Below, in pieces: positions 47,531-58,300 of a stretch of 64,000 nucleotides of DNA. The notes beneath the pieces were generated by a model. That model had not been told where the DNA came from. It ran no database searches and saw nothing but the letters and a program-made list of their open reading frames with translations. The translations under genes were made by a program, and so were the position numbers. Each line of letters starts with the position of its first letter. Within the stretch, counting starts at the first letter, position 1. Origin of the DNA: Globodera rostochiensis. Lineage: Eukaryota; Nematoda; Chromadorea; Rhabditida; Heteroderidae. The stretch is taken from assembly GCA_018350325.1 (NCBI GenBank), contig JAEVLN010000058.1, positions 1 to 64,000 of the forward strand. The letters run 5' to 3'.

Positions 47531-50500
47531 ATGCTTCACCCATCACCGTCCAAAATCACCGCCCTTTTATTTCTTCTTTTCTTTTTATCTGCGGAAGCTG
47601 GCACCCGAAAACGAAAAATTCCGTGGTAGGCTTTCATCGAGTTCATTATGTCTTTTGGACACTCCCACAAAGTTTCGTTCTGTTCAGCAAAAAGACGGCT
47701 TTCAACCGGCGAACCACAAATTATCAGGCATGGAAAGAGCAGATGACCGTCTGTGAACTGCTCCAAAATTATGACCCAGCCGTGCGTCCCCTGGGCCAAG
47801 ATCCGAATCTCGAGAAAAGTGGGAGATTAAGGAATTCATATAAGATCCGACAATATCCAAAGATTACATATTTAGGAGGTCCAGTGGTTGTCACCACATC
47901 GTTGTTTGTCAACTCAATTAGTGCAGTCAGTGAACGGAACATGGTCTGGGTTGGGGGCGGGGAGGGGGGAATGGAATTGAGTGTTATTGTTCACCTCGTC
48001 CTCCTCAAGGAGTACGTGGTGCAGTTTCGCTTCCAGCAAGGATGGGTTGACGATCGGTTGGCCTTCCGCGTACTCGGCGAGGAACGGAACTTTGAATATA
48101 TTTATGTAGCACGGGACCAGACAATTTGGATCCCCGACAGGTCACCTCATAAACACTTAAACGCGCGAATTTGGATGTTATTTAGCTTTTTCCAAAACGA
48201 ACGAAGTGGCCATTATCATATGCTTGACCAGGAAAATCGTTTCGTTAAAATTCGGGCGGACGGCCGAGTCACTTACAATCGACGGCTCACTCTTACACTG
48301 GCCTGCAACATGAACTTGCTGAGGTGGACTGACGGGGGGGGGGGACGTTCGCACAACGTTTAAGATCTTCAGATATCCGATGGATGTGCAGGCGTGTTTA
48401 ATCGATTTCGCCAGCTGTAGGGAAAGGCCTCCGATCATTTGACCTTTTCTCTCCGTTCCCTTCAGATGCTTACACCACTAATGACATCATTTATCATTGG
48501 GACGAAGTCAGCGTGGAGATCGCTGCGACAGCGAACGGAGCGTTGCCCAACTTTGAGATTGCCTCTTTGGAAAATGATACTTGCGATTCGGTGACAAACA
48601 CAGGTGGGCGGGCATTTTTGGACACCAGAAAGATACAAAATATGCCCTTAGGGACTTAAGATACAAAATATGCCCTTAGGGACTTAAGATACAAAATATG
48701 CCCTTAAGGACTTAAGATACAAAATATGCCCTTAGGGACTTAAGATACAAAATATGCCCTTAGGGACTTAAGATACAAAATATGCCCTTAGGGGCCTTAA
48801 GATACAAAATATGCCCTTAGGGACTTAAGATACAAAATATGCCCTTAGGGGCCTTAAGATACAAAATATGCCCTTAGGGACTTAAGATACAAAATATGCC
48901 CTTAGGGACTTAAGATACAAAATATGCCCTTAGGGACTTAAGATACAAAATATGCCCTTAGGGGCCTTAAGATACAAAATATGCCCTTAGGGACTTAAGA
49001 TACAAAATATGCCCTTAGGGACTTAAGATACAAAATATGCCCTTAGGGACTTAAGATACAAAATATGCCCTTAGGGACTTAAGATACAAAATATGCCTTT
49101 AGGGACTTAAGATACAAAATATGCCCTTAGGGACTTAAGATACAAAATATGCCCTTAGGGACTTAAGATACAAAATATGCCCTTAGGGACCGTAAAGATA
49201 CAAAATATGCCCTTAGGGACTTAAGATACAAAATATGCCTTAGGGACTTAAGATACAAAATATGCCCTTAGGGACTTAAGATACAAAATATGCCCTTAGG
49301 GACTTAAGATACAAAATATGCCCTAGGGGACTTAAGGGACTTAAGATACAAAATATGCCCTTAGGGACTTAAGGACTAGACAAAATATGCCCTTAGGGAC
49401 TTAAGATCAAAATATGCCCTTAGGGACTTAAGATACAAAATATGCCCTTAGGGACTTAAGATACAAAATATGCCCTTAGGGACTTAAGATACAAAATATG
49501 CCCTTAGGGACTTAAGATTACAAAATATGCCCTTAGGGACTGAAGATACAAAAATATGCCCTTAGGGACTTAAGATACAAAAATATGCCTTAGGGGACTT
49601 AAGATACAAAATATGCCCTTAGGGACTTAAGATACAAAATATGCCCTTAGGGACTTAAGATACAAAATAGGCCCTTAGGGACTTAAGATACAAAATATGC
49701 CCTTAGGGATACCAAAATATGCCCTTTAGGGACTTAAGATACAAAATATGCCCTTAGGGACCTTAAGATACAAAATATGCCCTTTAGGGGACTTAAGATA
49801 ACTAAATAGTGCACTTAGGGACGTAACTAAGATACAAAAGATGCCCGTAGAGGGCACTAAGATACAAAAATATGCCCTTATGGACCTTAAGATACACAAT
49901 ATGCCCTTAGGGACTTAAGATACAAAATATGCCCTTAGGGACTTAAGATACAAAATATGCCCTTAGGGACTTAAGGGACTTAAGATACAAAATATGCCCT
50001 TAGGGACTTAAGGGACTTAAGATACAAAATATGCCCTTAGGGACTTAAGATACAAAATATGCCTTTAGGGACTTAAGATACAAAATATGCCCTTAGGGAC
50101 TTAAGATACAAAATATGCCCTTAGGGACTTAAGATACAAAATATGCCTTTAGGGACTTAAGATACAAAATATGCCCTTAGGGACTTAAGATACAAAATAT
50201 GCCTTTAGGGACTTAAGATACAAAATATGCCCTTAGGGACTTAAGATACAAAATATGCCCTTAGGGACTTAAGATACAAAATATGCCCTTAGGGACTTAA
50301 GATACAAAATATGCCCTTAGGGACTTAAGATACAAAATATGCCCTTAGGGACTTAAGATACAAAATATGCCCTTAGGGACTTAAGATACAAAATATGCCC
50401 TTAGGGACTTAAGATACAAAATATGCCCTTAGGGACTTAAGATACAAAATATGCCCTTAGGGACTTAAGGGACTTAAGATACAAAATATGCCCTTAGGGA

Positions 50501-52200
50501 CTTAAGGGACTTAAGATACAAAATATGCCCTTAGGGACTTAAGATACAAAATATGCCCTTAGGGACTTAAGATACAAAATATGCCCTTAGGGACTTAAGA
50601 TACAAAATATGCCCTTAGGGACTTAAGATACAAAATATGCCCTTAGGGACTTAAGATACAAAATATGCCCTTAGGGACTTAAGATACAACAAAATATGCC
50701 CTTAGGGACTTAAGATACAAAATATGCCCTTAGGGACTTAAGATACAAAATATGCCCTTAGGGACTTATTCGTGTCTGAGGGTGAGGCTGAGCCTCCGCC
50801 GGGTGTTCTCCTTCTTTCTCCTCCAACTGTACATCCCTTCCGCCATGCTTGTCGGTGAGTCAGTCACTTCCGAATGATTTGAACCAACAATTCGTTGTGT
50901 TTGTCACCGTTTCGCCGGGAGGGATTCTTTGTAACGTACCACTGGTAACCAAGCACCAACAAAACTGTTGGTAAAACCTTAATAGTCAAGACGGGACGGA
51001 GGATTTTCAGATCAATTATCTCGATTTAATAAACTCAGGAGTGTCATGGGTGTCTTATTGGATCGACTGGAAGTCCACGGCGGCACGAGTGCCGTTGGCC
51101 ATCGTCACTTTGTTGGTAATTGCATTTATTATTTCAAATTTAAACGATTGTTTGTATAAACGACAGACCATGATCACACAATCGCACGCCATCAACTCCA
51201 ACCTCCCACCGGTCAGTTACGCAAAATCTATCGACATTTGGGTGGGCGGATGTGTCGTGTTCATCTTCGCCTCGCTCATTGAATATGCCATCGTCAATTA
51301 CATGGGCATTCTGGATGAACACAAACAAGTTGGTGGAATCGTTCACTTAAACTTTCCTTTTTTTGTTAGATGAGAAAGATCACGGCCAATCGGACTCGGC
51401 TGAGCAATGTGATGGACGGCATAGCCAATGCGACGGCGGCGGGCGGCGACGTCATTCAGCCGATGAAGAAACATCGAATTGGTTTCCGATCGGAGAAAAG
51501 GGTTTGAAGAAGAAAATAATTGGGGGGTTTGATCGCTTTTTCGGTTGGGTCAGAGCCTATTGCGAAAGAGGCGGAAGCTGCAACTCGACTTGCGATACGA
51601 GGAGGAGCCGGAGGAGGAGCAGATGGAATTGAACGATGTGGCGGTGACGCCGAGGGGAGGGACACCGCGGCAGAGGGACCATCGATTGCGCGAGACGGAG
51701 CCCGGGTGGACATTGCAGGATCAGGTCGGACAGTTTTGAGGGGGGACTTGTAAATGCTTAATAACTCTTGGACAGGACGTGGGGGAGCTGGTTTATGTGG
51801 GACAGAGAAAGCGCGTCGAGGTGAGCGGCTTTCTTTCGGGGCTTTTCCGCATGGGTATCGATCAGTTCTTCGTTCAATTGTCAGCTGGTCCGTTGGTGCA
51901 GTTTGCTCAGTGAACGGGGCCGAGCAGAGCGCATTGACATCATTGCGCGGTTAGTCACCCAAAGCCGCCCTCCTTCAACCCAAATAGGGCAGAACCCCTC
52001 CGGGGGTGGAACTTTACCTCTAAAAACTCATCAAATTTTGGCACTTTCACTTCTCAACCGCTTCAGAATTGTGTTTCCCGTTTCCTTTGCCTTGTTCAAC
52101 TGCGTGTATTGGAAGGTCAGCTTGAACTTCACTAAAGAGTTGAAAGCTTTTTCTCTGTCAATGTTTTCAGATTTACTTGGACGATGAGTTCGCCAAATGA
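47531..52200 (+). CDS. Cys-loop ligand-gated chloride channel subunit (GABA/glycine type)
   Basis: Sixteen phase-consistent exons: 47531-47625, 47688-47818, 47876-47943, 48010-48140, 48186-48323, 48373-48416, 48466-48603, 50762-50854, 51039-51115, 51167-51328, 51370-51501, 51554-51724, 51776-51820, 51885-51949, 52067-52115, 52171-52200; about 522 residues. Signal peptide ([15 protein letters not shown]); ligand domain with [20 protein letters not shown] and WIPD|SFFQNE; the Cys-loop (C, 13 residues including RYPMDVQ, C); and a second disulphide pair [13 protein letters not shown]1 is [16 protein letters not shown]2 begins after TAARV (AR-V: anion selectivity) with [18 protein letters not shown]3 is [19 protein letters not shown]. 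The loop is charged ([20 protein letters not shown]), and M4 is [16 protein letters not shown]. Expected to form pentameric synaptic or extrasynaptic anion channels. Ligand not decidable by eye. The 48604-50761 intron is almost entirely a minisatellite. Confidence 0.94.
48630..50767. repeat. 28-bp intronic minisatellite containing the 3' splice site
   Basis: About 75 copies of GATACAAAATATGCCC + TTAGGGACTTAA. Variants: CTTTAGGG, GGGGCCTTAA, and doublets with an extra GGGACTTAA; a noisy stretch lies at 49320-49900. The last copy runs into the coding exon: the reading frame requires splicing at CCCTTAG|GGACTTA at 50761/50762, so the acceptor and first exon bases are part of the repeat unit. Confidence 0.93.
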
Positions 52201-52275
52201 AGCCGAAATTACTTAATTGTATTGTTTTTTAATCTTTTCATTGTTTTGTGAGCAAATTTTATTTTGCAGATAAAT

Positions 52276-52281
52276 AATAAA
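52276..52281 (+). promoter_or_regulatory. AATAAA polyadenylation signal of the Cys-loop receptor gene
   Basis: AATAAA 76 bp after the stop. The convergent alpha2-delta gene ends only about 90 bp further on. Confidence 0.6.
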
Positions 52282-52370
52282 AAAACAATAATAAAGCGAC
52301 TTAAACAAAAAAAGAAAATCTGAAGTTGAGAGATTGTTCATCGATCACTGTCCGTCCTTCCGAAAATGTT

Positions 52371-55300
52371 CTATGCTCGCCAGAAGCCGACGATGGTCGA
52401 GGAAGTGATTCCAAGTGCCAAAAGTGAGCTCAGAAATGCCATCCAGAAAAGTGATCGCTCTGTCTCCCTCGCCCCCGTTGCAGAAGCTCCCACACATCCC
52501 TCATTTGTTGGTTCGTTCTGAATAAAGCAATTCCGATCGATCGCCGGCCTCCCGACAATTCCTTCCGCGGCCCCACAAACCTCGGGGAATTCGTCTCTTA
52601 AGCACTGTTTCGGCTGTTGCCTCGGCTGCGGGCGTGAGGTGGCGCATTGCCGTGCCGTCCCTTGGCCATTAGCCGCGGCGGCGGGCGACGGTTCCTCCGC
52701 GACGCCGTCGGGCGGGGGCTGTGAGGAAGAGAAGCCGAAGGGAATTTCCGATGGTTGGGACATGGGACAGTGCGCGGGGTCCGAATGAAAGCAGTGGGAA
52801 CGGGCGCCCTGGTGGACCGTCACTCTGTGCATTTAAACATTGGGTGGACACGACGACCCCCGGGGGGGGGCGCCTACAAAAGAAGATTTGTGCGGGGAAC
52901 CCACGAGGCGAACACCCGGACAGCACATTGGGCCGCATTCTGACGACACGGCCTTTCTGAAAACGAGACACACAGTATCCGACCTGCTGAGCTATGTACA
53001 GTAATCCCAACAATGCCATGCCGCCCCCTGCGCCCCACCGTATGAGTCACTCTCCAGCAGTGCCCCGTCCGTCCCGCCGGCGCTCACTTGGGGCTGCGCC
53101 AAATAAAAGGCCGCGTGCTGTCGGCACGGAAATCGGCCATCATTCACCTTCAGAAGACTGGCGAAAGCTGCGCGAATAAAAGAAAGACTTTTGTGGGACA
53201 AACGGACGAATAAACGAAAAGAATTGACGGACTGTTCAATTGGAGTCCGTGCGCAAGTTCAGTTGGCAGTAAAAGTGCGGAAAGGAAGGCGCCGAATTGG
53301 AGAAGCAGACAAAAGGTGGAAGAAAGCGACGACTGAATGTGAAAATGCCAATAACAAATTAATCATTTCAAAAATGTGAAAATGCCAATAACAAATTAAT
53401 CATTTCAAAAATGTGAAAATGCCAATAACAAATTAATCATTTCAAAAATGTGAAAATGCCAATAACAAATTAATCATTTTAAAAAGTTCACCTGAAGAAA
53501 GGCAGCGAGCCGATGGGCCGACGCGGCGACGGCCGTTGGTGCCCAAGTCTGGGAAGAAGACCAATCGGTCGGGGCACTTTGGGAGTCACAAACGGCCTGA
53601 GCATCGGTGAAGTACAATCTACAAAAAGAAGAGATGAAGCTGTATATGGGGACTAATTTGTCAAACTGAATTAACCCCCCTAAAAGTGATTTAAAGCCAC
53701 CACCAAAAGAGATCCCCCCGGGGGGGCACCTTTTGTAGAGTCCCTTTCTCAGCAAAAGTTCCATTGTCCACTCGGCCACCCGGTTCAAATGCCCGAAAAA
53801 GCGTCCCAACTCCAATTGGTGACCGCTGGGCGGATTAGCCCCTCCGGCGAAGGCTCCCTGCTGTTGGGCCACTCGATTTGCAATGTACGCTCTTTGCCCC
53901 TTTCTCTTGCGCCCCGAAAGCGTCATGTTTTGGGCCGTCTGGAGAGCAATTTGGGGAAGGACAATGTTGGAGTGAATAAAGTCAGAATAGCGTGTGGAAT
54001 GGCTGCTAAAGTGATTAGGGATGACGGACGATGAACGAAGTAATGGGAGGGGGGAATATGGAGCAGTACCTGGAGAAGAACACGTAGCCATGCTCATCCA
54101 ATAAGTAGCAACGGATGCGATCATTCTGCAATCGGAAATACGAATACAATCAACAAACAAAACTCACATCGGTAGACAAACAGCCAATGTGACGCATTTG
54201 GGCGACCAGCGTATCGTAAAGAAACTGAAAAGTTTGATCGATTGGCCTAATTATGGAAATATTAACTCTTAAATTCAAGCTTCAAAGCTTGCACCTCTAA
54301 AGTGATTGGAAGAAAATTGATCACCTCAATGCCTGCAACGCCCGCCACTGCTTCGTCAACGCGCACAGTTTTGTAGGCTAACGCCAGCAAAGATTCGTTC
54401 TCGGCGTGTCCATATGCCGTTTTACGGCCATGCCCTTGCCAGAGACGAGCTAATCGGACAACGAAAAATTGGAGGGGGGGGAGGAAAGAAAGAATGCGCA
54501 CTTTCGCGGTTGAGGTCGAAAGTGATCTGATCAGGCGGCTGCCGAACGGCCCGACGGAAAAAATCAGCCTCTGCTGCATTTGGGTTAAGTTCCAGCAGAA
54601 AGTGTTTGTAGGCCCTGGAAATTGGAGAAGTCGCCGCAGAGGTTTTGGAACACTAAACACAACGGACGAATATCGAAAAGGCTTGGCATTATTTGGACAG
54701 AAACTGAACTTCCAATCATTGAGATTTCAATATTGTAATTTGTTACCCATGCTTTTTAAATTATGCAATTTGGGGTCTTGACATGGGCGTCGTGAGAATT
54801 CTGCCGAATGCCATATGCTTACTGGTTGGAGCCGCCGCTTTCAGTGGCGGATAAGTGCGGGTGCGCGTAGAGAAGCCGGTCCCCCAGGGATTGATTATGG
54901 AAGCGAACAACGCCAGAGGGGGCGACAAAAAAGGCCAAATGGACGCCGTTTCTGTGGTGGACAGGGACTCAATAGCCTGGTGGGGAGGAGGGGCGTAAAA
55001 AGCACTTTTTATTCCGCTCCCATTCCTGGCGCCATAACTCTGAGAAGCCGTTGGAAGCTTGCAAGTCGAGAAGGGCACGTGCCACAAGTCCGCGTCTGTG
55101 CCGACAGAACTCTGAAATGGTGAAGAGGAAAATGTGAGTGTTTTGGAGGAATCGACGAATGTTCAGTTTAGGAAGTTTAACAGAGGGAGTTGAACGCCAA
55201 TCTCACCGGGCATATTTCCACCGCTTTTCATTTGCTTTGCGTACTCGCGGAATGCGCGTTCCGGCCTGCGTTTAAATTATGCAAAATAAGTTTGACAAAA

Positions 55301-58300
55301 TGTCCTACGCCCTCCCTCCCTCCCGGTAGCCATCCCACCCGGCACCCTTCCCCCCCCCCCCCCTCCCGGGCAGCCATCCCACCCGGCACCCTTCCCCCCC
55401 CCCCCCCCCCCCTCCTCCCCCCCTCCCGGGCAGCCATCCCACCCGGCACCCTTCCCCCCCCCCCCCCCCCTCCCGGGCAGCCCCCTCCTCCCCCCCTCCC
55501 GGGCAGCCATCCCACCCGGCACCCCCCCCCCCCCTCCTCCCCCCCTCCCGGGCAGCCATCCCACCCGGCCCCCCTCCTCCGCGCCCCCGCCATCCCACCC
55601 GGCACCCCCCCCCCTCCTCCCCCCCCCCTCCCGGTAGCCATCCCACCCGGCACCCTTCCCCCCCCCTCCCGGGCAGCCCCCTCCTCCCCCCCCTCCCGGG
55701 CAGCCATCCCACCCGGCACCCCCCCCCCCCCCTCCTCCCCCCCTCCCGGGCAGCCATCCCACCCGGCACCCCCTCCTCCGCGCCCCCGCCATCCCACCCG
55801 GCACCCCCCCCCTCCTCCCCCCCCCCTCCCGGTAGCCATCCCACCCGGCACCCTTCCCCCACCCCTCCCGGGCAGCCCCCTCCTCCCCCCCTCCCGAGCA
55901 GCCATCCCACCCGGCACCCCCCCCCCCCTCCTCCCCCCCTCCCGGGCAGCCATCCCACCCGGCACCCCCCCCCCCCCTCCTCCCCTCCCCTCCCGGGCAG
56001 CCATCCCACCCGGCCCCCCTCCTCCGCGCCCCCGCCATCCCACCCGGCACCCCCCCCCCCCCCCCCCCTCCTCCCCCCCCCCTCCCGGTAGCCATCCCAC
56101 CCGGCACCCTCTCCCCCCCTCGTCCCCCCCCCCGCCATCCCACCCGGCACCCTCTCCCCCCCTCGTCCCCCCCCGCCATCCCACCCGGCACCCTCTCCCC
56201 CCCTCGTCCCCCTCCCGCCATCCCACCCGCGGCACCCTCCCCCCCTCCTCCCGGCACCCCATCGCGGCATCGCTGTCGTTCAGATGGCAATAGCGCCAAT
56301 TGGGGTGAAGTCGCCAATCGTTTCCCTTTAGCCAGTTCAGCTGCACTTCCTCAGAGGAGCGAACTCTCTTCAGCCGTTTTGTGTCCCCCGAAGGCATTGC
56401 CAACACCAAACTAAATGGTCCAATTAATCGGCGATCGAATGATCATATCCGGTCTTAGGGTGCAACAGTAGCACAAATTTTTCTAATTTTATTAAAATGG
56501 GATTCTCGGTGTGTTTTAAAATCTATTTCAATCATTGGCCGACCTGTAAGGTGTGCCGTCGATGCACACAACCTGAAATGAAGTGATGATCATTCGGGAG
56601 TCTCGGTGGGTTGACATCGGCGCACCCAAAGCCCCCCCCCCTCACCTGGTAATGGTTCTCCTGAGGGTACACATGTCTCTGGGGGAAAGCGTTGTTCCAA
56701 GCCACAGTTTATTTGCTAATTTACCATTTTTTCCACTGCAAAAAGTGTTCGCTGACTTTGGGGTTCAATTTTGCCCGAGGCACATTTGAAGGAATGAAGC
56801 CAATTCTGAAGGGGACCAAAGGCCAAAGGCGAGCAGTTCAGCAGACATTCATTTGCCCTCGCCCAACGGAGTTGGCCTACCGAATGCGTCCCCTGAGCTT
56901 CCACGTCTTGCCAATCCAAACTGTTAAAGCCCGCCTTCAGCTCTCCGGTCGCCTCCTTAATTAGCGTAATTAAATTTACTTTTTTTATTATGGACGCCCT
57001 CCTTAGAATTACCAATGGCCTTAATTGGGGATGGATTAGGGCGTATCCGCTGCCGTCCAACAGCGCGAAATGACTTTGTGCGCCGATGCGCGAAGGATGG
57101 GCCAATTGGGACAATTCGGCGAGGGGCACAGTGACTGAAGAAACACCCATAAATTGGCCGTCTGCAAGGACCACCGGAAAGGACACCGAAACGATGAAAT
57201 CGTCGCTCTGTTGGAAAGGGCAATTGGACAGAATAAACGGTTAAAGAAGTTAAACTCGGCCTGCTAAACCTCTAGACACATTCTGAGACATTCTGTGACA
57301 TTCTGAGACATTCTGTGACATTCTGAGACATTCTGTGACATTCTGAGACATTCTGTGACATTCTGAGACATTCTGTGACATTCTGTGACATTCTGTGACA
57401 TTCTGAGACATTCTGTGACATTCTGAGACATTCTGTGACATTCTGTGACATTCTGAGACATTCTGTGACATTCTGAGACATTCTGTACCCACCACAATTC
57501 TTAACGACTTGCATTTCTCTGGACCGGACTTTCATTGATTTAATCCAAAAATCAATCCAGACAAAATGTCCAAATTCAGGCACCGAATGTTTAAAGTGTC
57601 GGCCTTTGGCCCAAGGAAAAAGCCAAAAAGACGAAGAAAGGACCATTCTTTCGCGGGTCGCCTCACTCCACAACGGAGTGGCCTCGCTGAAGGCGGCCTT
57701 CTGTCGGGAAACGGTGCGGGAAAGAACGCGGACGTATTGCTGCACTTTCTGTAAATCGGGCAAATAAAATAAAATAAAATCAAAATGTGGAGGAAGTGAC
57801 AAATTTGGGCATGTGTTCACCTCCTGCACGTCGGCCATTGAACTGATGTGGGCCATGAAGCCGCGGTTGGCACATGCCATCCATCGAACCTTCGCAAAGG
57901 GACGGGACCCATTCAATTTGTTCGGACGGATTACAAAAAAGACAACTTGCTCAAAATCCTTTGCCTCCTCCCCGACGACAAATGAAAAAAAACGGACCTT
58001 AAATTTACAATGCCATTTTTGTGACTTTTGCCGTATTAAATTTTTCTATCAGACCCGTTTTTCCCGATTGTAAAGGTCGAATATTTCGCGGTAAAAGCCG
58101 GGCGCCCCGTCGGTGATCAGAATGATCATGTCCTGACAGCCCATCCTTTGCTGACTTCCCGTGAATTTGTTGATCTTTAAGGGATAAACGATGCTAATTA
58201 AACTTCTCTCTCTCTTTGATCTCTCAGATTATTCCATTTTATAGCATTTAATCGAGTTGAATGGCCGCCGGTTGTTTTGTGCGAATGGATTAAAGCGAAA

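Noticed and set aside
48630..50767. CRISPR array or telomere-like TTAGGG sequence
   Set aside because: Units are contiguous with no spacers, the host is a eukaryote, and TTAGGG occurs only once per 28-bp unit within an intron.
52665..53201. Separate small genes upstream of 52371 on the minus strand
   Set aside because: Cys pattern and the terminal hydrophobic segment fit the delta part of the alpha2-delta gene, whose frame leads into this region.
55190..56409. Collagen- or mucin-like Pro/Gly-rich frames of 320-393 codons
   Set aside because: They translate the C-run minisatellite in all frames. Only the stretch 56410-56258 on the minus strand is a genuine alpha2-delta exon.
57250..57497. 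[14 protein letters not shown] repeat protein
   Set aside because: By-product of the 10-bp intronic array.
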